Origin: Brachypterus glaber
Lineage: Eukaryota; Arthropoda; Insecta; Coleoptera; Kateretidae
Direction of reading: 5' to 3'
Assembly: GCA_958510825.1 (NCBI GenBank)
Contig: OY294049.1
Span: forward strand, 37,042,774 to 37,106,773
Length of the DNA: 64,000 bases
This document shows positions 11,838-23,528 of this stretch, piece after piece. The notes beneath the pieces were generated by a model that saw only the letters and a program-made list of their open reading frames with translations, was not told the origin of the DNA and did not search any database. Position numbers and translations under genes: made by a program. Positions within the stretch are counted from its first letter, which is position 1. Each line of letters begins with the position of its first letter.

Positions 11838-14800
11838 ATGTCCTTATACAACAGATCTTTTAAAAATATCTTTAAATTGAATTTTGCAAAGCGTTTGCAA
11901 CACACTCAAGTCAAAGTTAATAGTCCTTTGTCGTCCATTTCATCTCCTACTGGACCTGTATTTAGAAATGCTCAATATTATGCTGATAGAGTTGCCCTTC
12001 GGGATACGATAGCTAGTTATACATATGCCAACCTTTTTATGAGTGCAAATGAACTATCCAAGGAAATAACAAAGCTTGTAAATGGAAAAACTAATGAAAG
12101 AGTTATGTTTTTGTGCCCAAATGATGCAAACTATGTTGTCACACTTTGGGCCATATGGATGTCTGGACAAATAGGTAATAAAAAAAACACTTCTAAATTT
12201 TGGCCTAGGATCTTAAAATCGGAGCCGGCCTTTGTATGAATCAAGTGAACCCTCTGCTTCAGGGCATGAGCCTACAAGGGCGCCGCCAAGGGGCATTTTT
12301 TTATTATACAAGGGCGTTTTTTTTTGCTAGAGGTGCCAAGTTTGGTAGAAACTGTCAGGGACAATTTTTTTTTCTTGAGGGATTTTTTTTAGGGTACCAC
12401 TTCTTTTTTGTAGAGGCGCCAAGATTGATAGAAACTGCCAGGGACAAAGCCTTTTTCTCAAGGGTATTTTTTTGGGCACCAATTTTTTTTGTAGGGGTGC
12501 CAAGTTTTGGTGGAGTGGATTGCTTTTTTTGCTATGGGCGCCAAGTTCAAGGCTTGCTTCAGGGTGCCAAAATGCAAAGGCCGGCCCTGGTTTAAATTTA
12601 TGTATTTTATGTAAAAACCCCTACTATAATTATAAAAATCAATTTCAAGTATCCTTAATACTAGAGATTATCAAATATTTAGAAATTTAGACTTGAAGTA
12701 GAAAAAAAACAACCTGTGAAGATATGTAATGCTACACATTCTATGATATATTATTCACAGTAAATGGTATATTGCATTTTCCCAAATACATACAAAAATA
12801 AATCAAAAAAACTTTTTCAACCTTTTTTTCTTTTTATTTTACTTTTAAAAAGTTTAACCCCCATAACTTTTTTTTTTGGGGGGATTACTTTCAAAATTGG
12901 TAGAATTGATCCCTTTAATAAAAGTATTTTTTCCTGAAAAAGTTACATTAATCGGAATTTTCTTTCAGATTTTTTCGATTTTTTAAAAAGTTTAACCCCC
13001 CCTAACTTTTTTGTTTTTGTGGGATTACTTTCAAAAACAATAGGGATCTTCCCCTTATAGAACTTGATTTTTCCTGAAAATGTCAAGTCAATCGGATTAT
13101 TCGTTCTTGAGTTACCGTGTCTACAAACATCGTGACATCGGACGCGTCCGTCCGTCCGGACTGACAAAAAAAAGTTTCTTATTTTTTCATGAAACATATT
13201 TGTATCCAAGAATTTTTTGTCTAGGGCGTTTTTGGCGATTTTGGAAAATTTAAAACTACCATATAATACTATTCTAGCGCAGGCGCTGTGAATAGTATAA
13301 TAATGAGAATCCTTATGTCGAAAAGTCCAAAATGCAAGAGAACGGATTTTTGCAAAACAAATCATGCTGACTCAGTTCGTCTAATGGTATTACTGACTGC
13401 AGAATGCTTTGAGCTACAAACTTTAATTTTTAACCATAATTTTCTTATTCAAAGTTCTTGGATACTTCTTGGGAGATTAGCTTAGCGGTCTAAGGCTTCG
13501 ATATAGCGTTGACACTGAGCTATGATCGTGAGTTCAAACCTCACTGGCGCCGATTGCCTTTTTCAGTTAATTAATAATTGAAATTTGGCGAAGGCGTACT
13601 CCCTAGATATATTGGTTCGAAAGTCAATTAAAGCCGGTGGTTCCCTCTACTACTACTAGCCCACACAAGTCCTGGACTTAGGGGATGCTTAATTAAGTAG
13701 AATAGTACGAGGTTAAAATAAACATAAACTATAACTTAATATTTGTCATAGAACAACAGTTTTTGTTTAATTTTGTTGGCAAAAGTATTGTTTTGTTGGC
13801 AGCAGTATTTTTTTTATTAAAACGCGTGATTAAATTTAAAATAGTAATTAATGTAAAATCATTATTTTCATAAATGAAAAATTAATTTGTTTTAATTTTA
13901 TTAAGACAAAGCTACATTACATTACATGTTACATTACATGTTTGTTTAACCTCGTAATTCTTCTTAATTAAGCATCCCCTAAGTCCAGGACTTGTGTGGG
14001 CTAGTAGTAGATGGAACCACCGGCTTATACTGACTCCCCACTCTCCACTTAACTTACACCTTCGCCAAATTTCAATTTTTAATTAACTGAAATAGGCAAA
14101 TCGGCGCCAGTGAGAGTCGAACTCACGCTAGTTGGCTAGTAGACTTCTCATGTACAGACGCGGTAGACCACTACACTAATCCTCCCATAAAATAACATTA
14201 AAAACTTACTTAAAAAACGTAAAACACTTATAATGTGAGCTATGCCATTGTCAAAATTTTTACAATCCAGCTGAACAGTTGCAAGCACCTTGTCAAAACA
14301 TCGGCACTAATTTGAAACGTTATGAAAAGGAAAGTTGTGTGATCACGTGAATAGGCAACCATTAATACACCTGCATAATTTATTAAAGTTTGAAAGTCTG
14401 TATCTCCAAAGCATTATATTCTAGCAAAAAACTGTAACATTTTTTATGGGGATTAAAAACAGCTTTCATTTAAAATATAATTTTTTAAAATCGGCTTATA
14501 AATAAGTGAGATATGATAAAAAAATGTTTTACTGCTTTAAACGCCAATATCTCAAAAACAATGCATTTTAGGAAAAAATAGTGTGTAACATTTTTTGACC
14601 AATTTAAAATTATCTTTCATATAAGTGCTGAATTAATAAAATACAATCATAATTGCCCTAATTATAACCAAAAAACGCTAAAAATAGGAGTTTTACCCCA
14701 TTCTTAACCCCTTACCCCAATCGTTTACCCCCAAAACCTAATCAGCTCTTCAAGATACGATAAGAAACAACATGCAAAAAACCGCTTGTCTATATCTTAT

Positions 14801-17800
14801 TTAGAAATGGAGTTATCGAGTTTACAGACAGACGGACGATTTTTTTTTATTACTGATTTCAACTCAGAAAGGTGTTAAACGTCGAGAAATTTGAAAAAAA
14901 AACATGGTCAAAGATTTTGACTTTTCGGCCAAGGTTTCAATACATTGGCACTCTTAGTAGCACTAAGTGCCGATGTAAAATATAAGACAACAAAAAGATG
15001 GGACAAAAAAATGAACTGCTATTTTTTCAGCCGTTCCATTGAGTCCCTTACATCCAAAAAATATTCTTTTGTACTATGCAAATGACACCAACTCCAACCT
15101 CTTGATCACCACCACCAAGTATGTCGATTTGATGGGAAGGGTTGCCAAAAATACTTCAACAAAATTGCACGTGCTCGACGAAAAACTAAAACTCAACGCG
15201 ACAGAAAAATTGGCCACGTCTCTGGCTGACCTGGAGGCAGGACACTCTGGAGATTTTTATGAAAGAAACAATGCCATGATTTTGTATACCAGTGGAACCA
15301 CAGGCAATCCCAAAGGTAATAATAAATATATCAATTTATCTGCCTTAAATTTAAACAAAAAAAAAATATTTTTATTGTTAATTTTTTGCACCTTTTTTTA
15401 GGCGTCCCTAAAACCCCCAGATAAAATGTTCCAGAAATTTACACTTAATAAAGGAAAGGTCAAAATTAAAGTCGGAAGTTATTTCATCTAGTTACACCGA
15501 CAATATTTTTAAGAGACTGCATCTTAAAAACTAATAGTCCTGTGCATAGTCTCCAACTCCGGGGGGTCATGGCCCCTCCTGGACTTATAACAGAGGGGCC
15601 GGGCCCCCCTTGTAATATTGTCTGTACTTTTAAATATTATAAAAACCTCACAATTTTTAAATATATTTCTAGTCTTTTTGTTTTCATTTAATAAAAATTT
15701 ATAACTTTTATATAATTTTTTTCTACATAAAAAAATTTGGCCCCCTGGGATTTTGAAAAGTCGGCGACTATGGTGCTGTGAATAAAATATTTAATATGTT
15801 TTTGTAGTAAATTAAAAACAATTCTTTTTATCTGTTCAAGAGTTTTTATCCTACAATTAATAATAACCGAGTCTGATAAAAAAAATGTCTTATCTATTCT
15901 TATAAGATACTTTATAATACTAAAACATATATGCAATTGTACTTACTGTATACGATTTTTTTTTGTGAAATATCTTAGATAACACAGGCCCACAAAATAA
16001 AAAAAGTACCCTGATCTTTTGACGAGACAAGTCTATTCTTATGTATTCTTATTGTGAATCCAAATCCGAAGGTGGTTCCGCAGTGATTTTTCAAAAAAAA
16101 TGTAAAAAACATTATTTTTATGGTTTTTGTATGGTTTTTTGGAATAAAAAAAAAACGGAAAATGATAAAACTAATCAAAATTTCGTGAAAAAAAAAATCA
16201 AAATATGGGGTTCGATGTATTTTAATCCGCAGAATTCAAATTTAAAGTCAGATTGGTTTTATCATTTTCCGTTTTTTTTTATAATTCCAAAACACCATAC
16301 AAAAACCATAAAAAATCATGTTTTTCGCATTTTTTTCGAAAAATCACTGCGGGACCCCCTAATTTGACTTTGGATTTGGATTCAGCGATGAAAAATACAT
16401 AAGAATAGACCTGTCTCGTCAAAAGATCAGGGTATTTTTTTTTATTTTAAGGGCCTTACACATTGGGACACTAGATCTAGGTCTTAAGTTAGCAAGGCGC
16501 CTTGCTAACTTAAGACCTAGATCTAGTGTCCCTACTTACACAGGCTATTAAATTTTTAACATTTCTAGTTTGCATATTTTTTATGGAACTATTTCTTACT
16601 TCTAGGTGTTGTCTTAAGTCATAAAAACCTTGACGCTCAAGTCAACGCATTATTAGACGCTTGGAAATGGACGCCGAATGACGTCCTTTTACATACTTTA
16701 CCCCTACATCACGTCCACGGCATCGTAAACGCATTATTATGCCCCTTATATGCGGGAGCGAAAATCATAATGTTACCAAAATTCAACGCGAACACCGTTT
16801 GGTCTTATTTACTGGGAATAACGGCCAAACCTGATGACAGAAAAATGACTATTTATATGGCGGTACCGACTATATACTCAAAATTAATCGACGAATACGA
16901 AAAATTATTCATCAAGGATCACAAAATGAGAGAATATATCAAGAACAACCTAAAATCTAAAGTGAGGGTGATGATTAGTGGTAGCGCCCCTTTGCCTCAG
17001 CCTGTTTTTGAAAAATGGCAAGAAATTTCGGGTCATCAGCTGCTGGAGCGTTACGGCATGACCGAAATCGGGATGGCTTTGTCGAATGTTTACGAGGATA
17101 AGAAGGAACCGGGCTATGTTGGGGTACCGTTGCCTGGTATTTCGGTTAAACTGGTCAGTCAAAAAGAAGGGTGTGATGACACTGTTTTAGAGGCTTCAAA
17201 TAAGAATGGAGAAGTGTCTGTAAAATATGATAGCAAAGAAAAAGAAGTATCAGGTAATAATATACTTTATTTTGAATCATATTACAGTCAAAAGAAAGTC
17301 TGTTTTTCACGTACTATAGAGATGTGACACAGATATATACGCTTTACCAAAGCCGGCCTTTGTATGAATCAAGTGAACCCCCTGCTTCGGGGCGCGAGCC
17401 TAGAGGGGCGCCGTCAAGGGTTTTTTTTTAAGCCTAAGCTTTTTTTTTCGAGGGCGTTTTTTTTGCTGGGGCGTCAAGTTTTGGTAGAAACCACCAGGGA
17501 CAAAGCTTTTTTTTCTTGAGGGTATTTTTTTTGGACGCCATTTTTTTTAGGGGCGCCAAGTTTGGTAGAAAACCGTCAGGGACCAACCTTTTTTTCTTGA
17601 GGGTATTTTTTTGGGCGGTATTTTTTTTTGTAGGGGTGACAAATTTGGTAGAAAACAGTCAGGATTTTTTTTTGTTTTTTTTTGTAGGGGCGTCAAGTTT
17701 GGTAGAAACCGTCAGGGACAAAGCTTTTTTCTTGTTTTGTAGGCGCCATTTTTTTTTGTTTTGCTTGAAACCGTCAGGGACGAAGCCTCTGACAAGGCTT

Positions 17801-18473
17801 TTTTTTTAATCATTTAAGAGTAGTGATTTCATGGAGTAAAGATATAGGGACACCACATCTAGGTCTTAAGTTAGCAAGGCCCTTAAGACCTAGATCTAGT
17901 GTCATATTAAAGATATGGAGAATAAAAATTTTATTAAAATTTTTACTCCATAACACCATTTTTAAGTTTACTTAATTTACTATTTCATTACTATTTTCAG
18001 GTGAATTGTATGTAAAAGGGGATGGTATTTTCAAAGAATATTTCAACAGAGCAGAAGCAACTAAATCAGAGTTTACTTCAGATGGTTGGTTTAAAACAGG
18101 CGATTTGTGTCAATATTCTTCAGAAAAAAAGAAATTTAAAATGCTTGGTCGCAAGAGTGTAGATATAATCAAATCCGGAGGGTACAAATTAAGCGCTCTA
18201 CAAATAGAAACGCAACTTTTGTCTCATCCTAATATCAAAGAAATAGCAGTGGTCGCATTGCCAGATGATAAATGGGGCGAAAAGGTCGCTGCTGTAGTTG
18301 TGACAAAAGACCAAACTGAACTAACATTAGAAAGTTTGAATGAATGGGCAAAAGACCATATGCCCAAATATTCACTTCCAAAAGTTTTAAAAGTTGTTGA
18401 TACAGTCCCGAAAAATGCAATGGGCAAAATAAATAAAAGAGAGTTGGTTAAAAATTTGTTTTCTAATCAATAA
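11838..18473 (+). CDS. ACSF3: Malonyl-CoA/methylmalonyl-CoA synthetase, mitochondrial (ACSF3)
   Basis: Coding exons 11838-12174, 15031-15315, 16606-17253 and 18001-18473. All introns are phase 1 with GT-AG ends, and the product is 580 aa (human ACSF3 is about 576). It activates malonate and methylmalonate to their CoA thioesters in mitochondria, feeding mitochondrial fatty-acid synthesis and clearing malonate. The N-terminal 29 residues are rich in Arg/Lys and lack acidic residues, as in a matrix-targeting peptide. Visible ANL-superfamily motifs are the P-loop YTSGTTGNPKG, LPLHHVHG, MAVPTIYSKL, ERYGMTEIGMALS, GWFKTGD, SVDIIKSGGYK and the C-terminal catalytic Lys in MGKINKREL (about K566). The match to human ACSF3 is strong across LLERYGMTEIGMALS. 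An AATAAA overlaps the stop codon. Introns 1 and 3 each carry a member of the same GGGCGCCAAG-type repeat. Confidence 0.96.
12224..12585. mobile_element. Repeat family C, copy 1, in ACSF3 intron 1
   Basis: Bounded by GCCGGCCTTTG and its exact reverse complement CAAAGGCCGGC. The interior is a degenerate tandem array of a GGCGCCAAG...TGGTAGAAAC...CAGGGACAA unit with T runs. A second copy is at 17352-17800 in intron 3 of the same gene. The terminal inverted repeats suggest a non-autonomous DNA element. Confidence 0.75.
12713..13303 (+). repeat. Dispersed repeat family B, copy 3
   Basis: A full-length member in ACSF3 intron 1. It begins with a CTGTGAAGATATGTAATGC head and ends with TACTATTCTAGCGCAGGCGC and GTGAATAGTATAATAATG. 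It carries the GTCCGTCCGTCCGG simple repeat near 13146. The minus strand stays open for about 140 codons, but the same arrangement is not kept in all copies. Confidence 0.7.
13470..13727 (+). mobile_element. tRNA-derived SINE, copy 1
   Basis: The head resembles a class II tRNA (Leu/Ser type): A-box-like TTAGCTTAGCGGTCTAAGG, a long variable arm, and B-box-like GAGTTCAAACCTC followed by ACTGGCGCC. The body carries CAGTTAATTAATAATTGAA, GGTGGTTCCCTCTACTAC and CTTAGGGGATGCTTAATTAAG. Three more copies are in the window. The copy lies in ACSF3 intron 1, in sense orientation. Confidence 0.88.
13911..14187 (-). mobile_element. tRNA-derived SINE, copy 2 (inverted)
   Basis: Same family as 13470-13727 but reversed, tail to tail about 180 bp away. 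Read on the minus strand, it starts GGGAGGATTAGTGTAGTGG, has B-box GAGTTCGACTCTC and ends in repeats of TGTAA. Together with copy 1 it can form a long hairpin in ACSF3 intron 1 RNA. Confidence 0.88.
15542..15778. mobile_element. Foldback element in ACSF3 intron 2
   Basis: The left end GTGCATAGTCTCCAACTCC and GGGGGGTCATGGCC pairs with the right end GGCCCCCTGGGA...GCGACTATGGTGC. A second internal inversion, GGCCCCTCCTGG against CAGAGGGGCCGGG, is also present. No coding sequence. Confidence 0.65.
15985..16455. mobile_element. Long foldback element in ACSF3 intron 2
   Basis: Arms of about 190 bases pair closely: CCTGATCTTTTGACGAGAC on the left and GTCTCGTCAAAAGATCAGG on the right. Matching CCATAAAAA / ACGGAAAATGATAAAAC blocks follow further in. 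The central loop is under 70 bases. It has no gene. Confidence 0.85.
16465..16532. repeat. Perfect 68-bp palindrome
   Basis: The arm GGGACACTAGATCTAGG continues through TCTTAAGTTAGCAAGGC, then repeats as an exact reverse complement with no spacer. Partial relatives lie at 17846-17903 (same gene, intron 3) and 43728-43791. It abuts the foldback element ending at 16455. Confidence 0.95.
17352..17800. repeat. Repeat family C, copy 2, in ACSF3 intron 3
   Basis: It opens with the same GCCGGCCTTTGTATGAATC as 12224. It continues with at least four degenerate units of AAGTTTGGTAGAAACC...GTCAGGGACAAAGC separated by T runs. The inverted right end seen in copy 1 is not recognisable here. Confidence 0.7.
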
Positions 18474-19012
18474 AAGGCTTATGATGATGTTGATGGTCAA
18501 TGAAAGGATTTTGGGTTATATAAATATATATTTCGACGACAAAATGTCGTAGTCAAAATGCGTAAACCGTCATTCCCCGTAAAACCTAGTCATTCTATTT
18601 TTTTTGAAATAGCCTCAATCATTTTGAAAGGGGATTCTATATCAAAAAATATAAAAAAAGTTCCTATAAATTTGTCTAAAAATGAGTTTGAAGGGAGCTA
18701 GATGCTGGATTTTACTGAAATAAGTTTAAATTTATTGATTATTATTGATTATTTATTGATTTCTTGACTATAATTGTATTTATAGCATTTCATATTATAC
18801 ATACATTATTATTATACATAGATATATACATACATACATATATTGTCATAATTCTATAATTTTTAACTAGATGACGCAGGAATTCTTGCAAGCAATTTAA
18901 AGATTTTTACCTATAGTAATTTTAATTTATATCTTTAATTTCAACGGAAGTAAATAGATGGCGCCCGCGCATTACATTTTTAAAATGGCTTCCTTAATAA
19001 TATTAGGTTAAT

Positions 19013-19144
19013 ACTGCCCTGTTAAAGTAAAGGGCAGTAAGTGACATTGGTCAATAGCAGCGTTTTCAAAATATTACATCACAGTTGACGTGAAAACGCC
19101 GCTATGCGACAAATGTCACTTACTGCCCTTTACTTACAGGGCAG
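19013..19144. mobile_element. Hairpin element J, copy 1
   Basis: Arms CTGCCCT...AAAGGGCAGTAAGTGACATT and their complement pair over almost the entire 132 bp. A core TCAATAGCAGCGTTTTCAAA (19051-19070) and AGTTGACGTGAAAA are shared with the hairpin at 23072-23205, whose outer arms differ. Confidence 0.8.
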
Positions 19145-20360
19145 AATATGTATAATCATAACTTTTGAATAAGCTGTTCTTTGCCTCCCTTGCCTAAAAT
19201 GATGAAGAGCCTTTTTCAGTATATGCTGGCATAAATAGGGTTTTAAACCCGCAATACGGGTAATGACGGTACACGCGTAACATGTTTTTTGTTTTATTAT
19301 TTTAAATTTTGGCATATAAAAGACTGTATCATTCGTAAAATGAACGTTTTATAATCAGGCTTTGGCCAAATCGAGATATATATAGTATTAGAAATAGGTA
19401 TATAATATGCATATCATTGCCGAATTAGCGTGTCAAGTTTTATTTTCCAGTTTTAATAAAAAATTTATTTATTTAAAATGATCAAAACATATAATATTTA
19501 TTTGTTAAATCTACCATTATTTCATTTTACATATCATGAATCTTTTGCCAAAGCCTTTTTATAATTATTTTTACTATTTATGGATGTTGTTAAGTATTAA
19601 AATTTAATTTAATGTATTAATTAGATTTTATATAATAAATTTGTTTTTCTTTTAAACTATTTTTATTATCCTATAGCTAAAACAAAATTTCAGCCATTCA
19701 GTTCAAGTTTTTTTTTTACGTTCTTTCCCAATCATAATTTTGGGGTCAAAAACCACATTGTGTTTGAAATAGCTCTGCTACACTAATATGCAAAATTTCA
19801 GCCAGATCAAATAAGGTTTGAAGTTTTTAAAAATTTCTGTTACAAAAATAGTGATCAGAACAACCCTGATTAAGTTCCAGGTTACTCCGGTACAGTGTTG
19901 CCGTTTATAGGTATCTTGCGCAAAAATTTAATGGAAACTTGCGGATAAAAACGATTAGGAGAGTTTAATCGGATATTATATGATATATTATTATAAAACA
20001 GTAAATTAGTCTTAATAATAATGATTATTATAATATGAATTTGCTGAAAAATTTCACTTGCGTGTGGAGCCAATGTTTTTTACCCATCCAGTGTGATACG
20101 GCAACACTGCCTTCGCCCTTAAACATAACCACGCTTATAAAGTCAAACTTTTGTGATTTAAATTTCGGTGTTTTTATAGAAAATAGTGGTGTTTTGTTAA
20201 TCTTTACATATGTAATCGCAAAGGTTTTACTTAGAAAAACAGGTGTTATATAGATATCGGTGGTTAAGACCTGTATTCGAGCCACACTGATAACCGGATG
20301 ATCGTGGATAATGTCCAATTTTGATAGGTGAGAATCCCGCTGTAAAATATTTTGATCGTT

Positions 20361-20474
20361 CTATTAGGATAAAAAGTGATGCATATTTTGGCAGTTTTGT
20401 AGGATTAGTTACCGGAGGGTAGCGAGGTAGACTACCACAAATTAGTTTATTATGTATCACTTTTACTCCTAATA
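20361..20474. repeat. Short inverted repeat
   Basis: CTATTAGGATAAAAAGTGAT on the left pairs with ATCACTTTTACTCCTAATA on the right, around about 70 bases that include GGTTACC/GGTAGACTACC stretches. Likely another small foldback element. Confidence 0.55.
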
Positions 20475-21336
20475 ACATGCTGTTTTTTTTTTATGAAAAC
20501 GTTTAGGCACAGTTTAAAGTGTGGTTCCAACTTTAACATATTGTACAAAACACTGTACCTGTTCCAGATTTCCTCCATGTCCAGGACCATAGACTATGGT
20601 CCATAGTCACCACTTTATTAAATGACCCCCACACATATCATGATCAGAAAAATGTTTTTACAGCAATTTTGCTGAAATTATAATATGGACTTGGCTTGTT
20701 GATCAAAACTAACAAATCAGCACATTTTGGTGCAAATATTGTTCAACCAATAGCTACTGATGTGGAGTCTGACAGACTATGAATAATTTTGAAAATAACT
20801 AATATTATTATTTTCAAAATTACTTAAAAATAATTAAACTTACATTCCTTGCACTCCTTACCTCACCTTTATTTACCTTTGTTCACTTTAATAACCCTAT
20901 TTATTAATGAGAGTCTGTGAGACTCCACTTCACTAGTAAAGCCAAGGGATCCTTCACTTCAGTGAAGGACACCTTGGTTAAGCACAAAATCTTTGTGTCA
21001 GTAGCTATGGGTTAAAGTTAAGCCTGCTTGCCCTGCATTAATTCACTGCATTTCAGAACTAAGTAACTTTTAATTACTAAACAAAACCATACAACTGGCA
21101 ATCAGCTACAGGGTGAAAAAATTGGAAGAATTGGAAAAATTGCCAGACATGGAGCTGTTTACGTCGTGTTTTTTAACCCCGTGGCTCCTTTACCTCATCA
21201 AATTTTACCTCATGCAGACCATAACCTCATCTATGACTTAACCTCATAATTTTTTACCTCATTTTACTTTTAACAGCCAAGTAACTCAGTAGCTAGCTAT
21301 AAGGTATCTTTTCACAGAAAAATTTTTCTTTTCTTT

Positions 21337-22200
21337 CATCTCCATTCTCTACTTAGGCCGAAATAATCCCAGAAACGAATATTTCTTGGGGCCAGCCAGA
21401 ATTCATAGTGTCACTGAACAACGCGACTTGGGTATTTTGGTATGCGAGGATCTGAAATGGGAACCACATATAAATAGCATTGTCAAAAAAAACAAATAGT
21501 CTCATATATCTGATTTCCAAAGCTTTTAAAAATCCCACTGCGGACATGGTCCTCAAAATATATAAAACTTATATAAGGCCAAAGATTGAATATTGCCAAA
21601 ACATATGGAGTCCATACTATATCAAGGACATTGAGGCTTTGGAAAGAATACAAAGGAAGGTCACAAAACTACCAGCCACACTAAAAGATCTCTCCTATGA
21701 AGAAAGGCTACAAAGGCTCAACCTCCCTACTCTACACCTTCGACGTCTTCGGGGTGATCTTATTGAAACATTTAAGATTGTCTGTGGCCATTACAAATGT
21801 GAACTGAACATTTTCCATTTTGCGGATAACTAGCTTAGAGGACACCGCAAGAAGTTAACTAAAGAACGTTGTCCCAAGCTACTACGGAGAAACTTCTTCT
21901 CTAATAGGGTTGTCTACAACTGGAACTGCCTGAGTGAAACCACAGTAAATTCAACCAGCATAAATCAGTTTAAAAATCGACTTGATGTGGAGATGGAAAG
22001 TTGGAGTAGCAATTTTGTTCATTACCCCATGTGATTGACAATCTGTGATAGTTTTTATTTATTTATGTGATATTTAACAATTTTTTTTTTTAATTTTTAA
22101 TTTTATTAATTTTTAGATATGTATCCTAAACTTAATTGCAATAGTTACATCGTGTACACGCTTACTATTGCCATTTATAATAATAATAATAATAATAAAA
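21337..22200 (+). pseudogene. 5'-truncated, broken LINE (non-LTR retrotransposon) remnant
   Basis: Translation gives the C-terminal end of a CR1/jockey-type reverse transcriptase: EYFLGPARIHSV, then QRDLGILVCEDLKWEPHI. After a one-base frameshift in the A run at 21484-21491, it continues YKTYIRPKIEYCQNIWSPY and LERIQRKVTK. An in-frame TAG at 21831 interrupts the last block (RGHRKKLTKERCPKLL...NRLDVEMESW) before the natural end near 22034. A 3' untranslated part ends in an (AAT)n tail at 22176-22197. The polymerase core, endonuclease and ORF1 are absent. The copy is dead; family assignment is from known motif order, exact clade unsure. Confidence 0.87.
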
Positions 22201-22241
22201 GAGCAGTAGGGATACGTTATAGCTGCTGTGTTACTTGGGTG

Positions 22242-22798
22242 TAGGGTTTCCAATCCCAAAATTCGGGATCACGAAACTTCGGGATCCCGAAGATTTTTGA
22301 ATCCCGAAAAGTCCGGAAAAATCCTGAAACTAATCCCGAAAATCCCAAAATTTTTGTAACGAATTTATTTATTAAACTCTATATGTAATTGTGATTTACG
22401 CGTAAATTTTTTTGTTTACAATGGTGAAAAAGCACCCCTGGGGTCATAGACCTAACGAAACAATTTCTCGAAAAACGGGCTGAGCATTTTTGAAGTGAAG
22501 AACTGTTTTCGAGATACAATCAAACATTATTGTCGTACTGTATAAAAAAATTCTTGCTTTTAATAGAGTTTATTTTCTTTTTTATAGTGTTTATTTTAAA
22601 ATTAAGAAGGTACCGTCAACCGAGGTGACTTCGGACGGTGTAGGAGACCGAAGTCACCTCGGGTGACGGTAATATTTATTTAAAAATATTTATTTATTAA
22701 ATAATTTCTGTTGAAATTAGAGATTTTTAAATTTCGAGATCGGGATCCCGAACTTTTTGAAAATTTCGGGATCGGGATCCCGAAATCTGGAATCCCTA
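22242..22798. mobile_element. Foldback element with GGGATCCCG-rich ends
   Basis: Left end TAGGGTTTCCAATCCC...TTCGGGATC, right end GATCCCGAAATCTGGAATCCCTA. Both ends are rich in TCGGGATCCCGAA words. A second, internal hairpin (CCGAGGTGACTTCGG...CCGAAGTCACCTCGG) lies near 22620-22665. It begins 42 bp after the LINE tail. Confidence 0.8.
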
Positions 22799-23071
22799 CT
22801 TTGGTGAGCTACTACCTCAAAAATTACCACGTTTACGCACAACGCTAACTCCCGTGATTTTTGAATCCAGAGAGCATTCTGTTTTTTTTCTATCAAGTTA
22901 TTTTAGAGAATAAGACATTGATACAGAAGTTATAAATCTCGGTAGTTAGCGCTATATGTAAACGTGGTAAATTATTAAAACAAAAGTTAAGGCAAAATAT
23001 TTGTACCTGTAATTTTTTTCAAAGTAATTTAAAAAACTAATTATTATTATTATAATAACCAACCATTAATT

Positions 23072-23205
23072 AATTCTGTGGCTTGGTTCTAAAAGGGCCA
23101 ATGTCACTTTGTCAATAGCAGCGTTTTCAAAATCATCAGAGTTGACGTGAAAATGCTGCTATTGACAAAGTGACATTGGCCCTTTTAGAACCAAGTCACA
23201 GAATT
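23072..23205. mobile_element. Hairpin element J, copy 2
   Basis: A near-perfect palindrome of 134 bp with outer arms AATTCTGTGGCTTGGTTC and TAAAAGGGCCAATGTCACTT. The central core TCAATAGCAGCGTTTTCAAA (23112-23131) is the same as in the 19-kb hairpin. It sits about 320 bp upstream of the first candidate exon of the Tudor gene. Confidence 0.88.
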
Positions 23206-23528
23206 ACAATTATTATTTTAAAGTAGTTTGTGGATACATATTTTTGTTGTTAAAAAAATTATTACTATTACTATTTGAATTTATGTTTCTTCTATTTTTT
23301 GCATATCTTGAAACTTGCCTTATATAAGATGATGTGTGTACCTAGCGAGGTAAAATTTCACGAGGTAACGGGATACGAGACTGGTGCTGGGATATTACCT
23401 CTTAAAATTAAATCAGTAACTTTTTGTGACTAAATCTTTAATTATGAAGACTGAATTGAAATATGGGTTTGCAAGTTTTATTTTATCAAAAGTACTTAAT
23501 AATATTTAGTACTTTTTTTCAGATCAGT

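Larger units (their letters stand above)
18474..23522. other. Intergenic region between ACSF3 and the Tudor gene
   Basis: About 5 kb without a gene. It contains hairpins at 19013-19144, 20361-20474 and 23072-23205, a LINE remnant at 21337-22200 and a foldback at 22242-22798. The segment 21180-21265 has six irregular ACCTCAT words. The rest is A+T-rich and unassigned. Confidence 0.7.

Noticed and set aside
13470..13560. A tRNA gene
   Set aside because: The head keeps A- and B-box-like parts, but the acceptor ends do not pair as in a real tRNA. The same body and tail follow in four places, so it is a SINE.
21180..21265. Six ACCTCAT words as a possible CRISPR-like or binding-site array
   Set aside because: Spacing is irregular and the words are only 7 bases, in a low-complexity region next to a LINE fragment.
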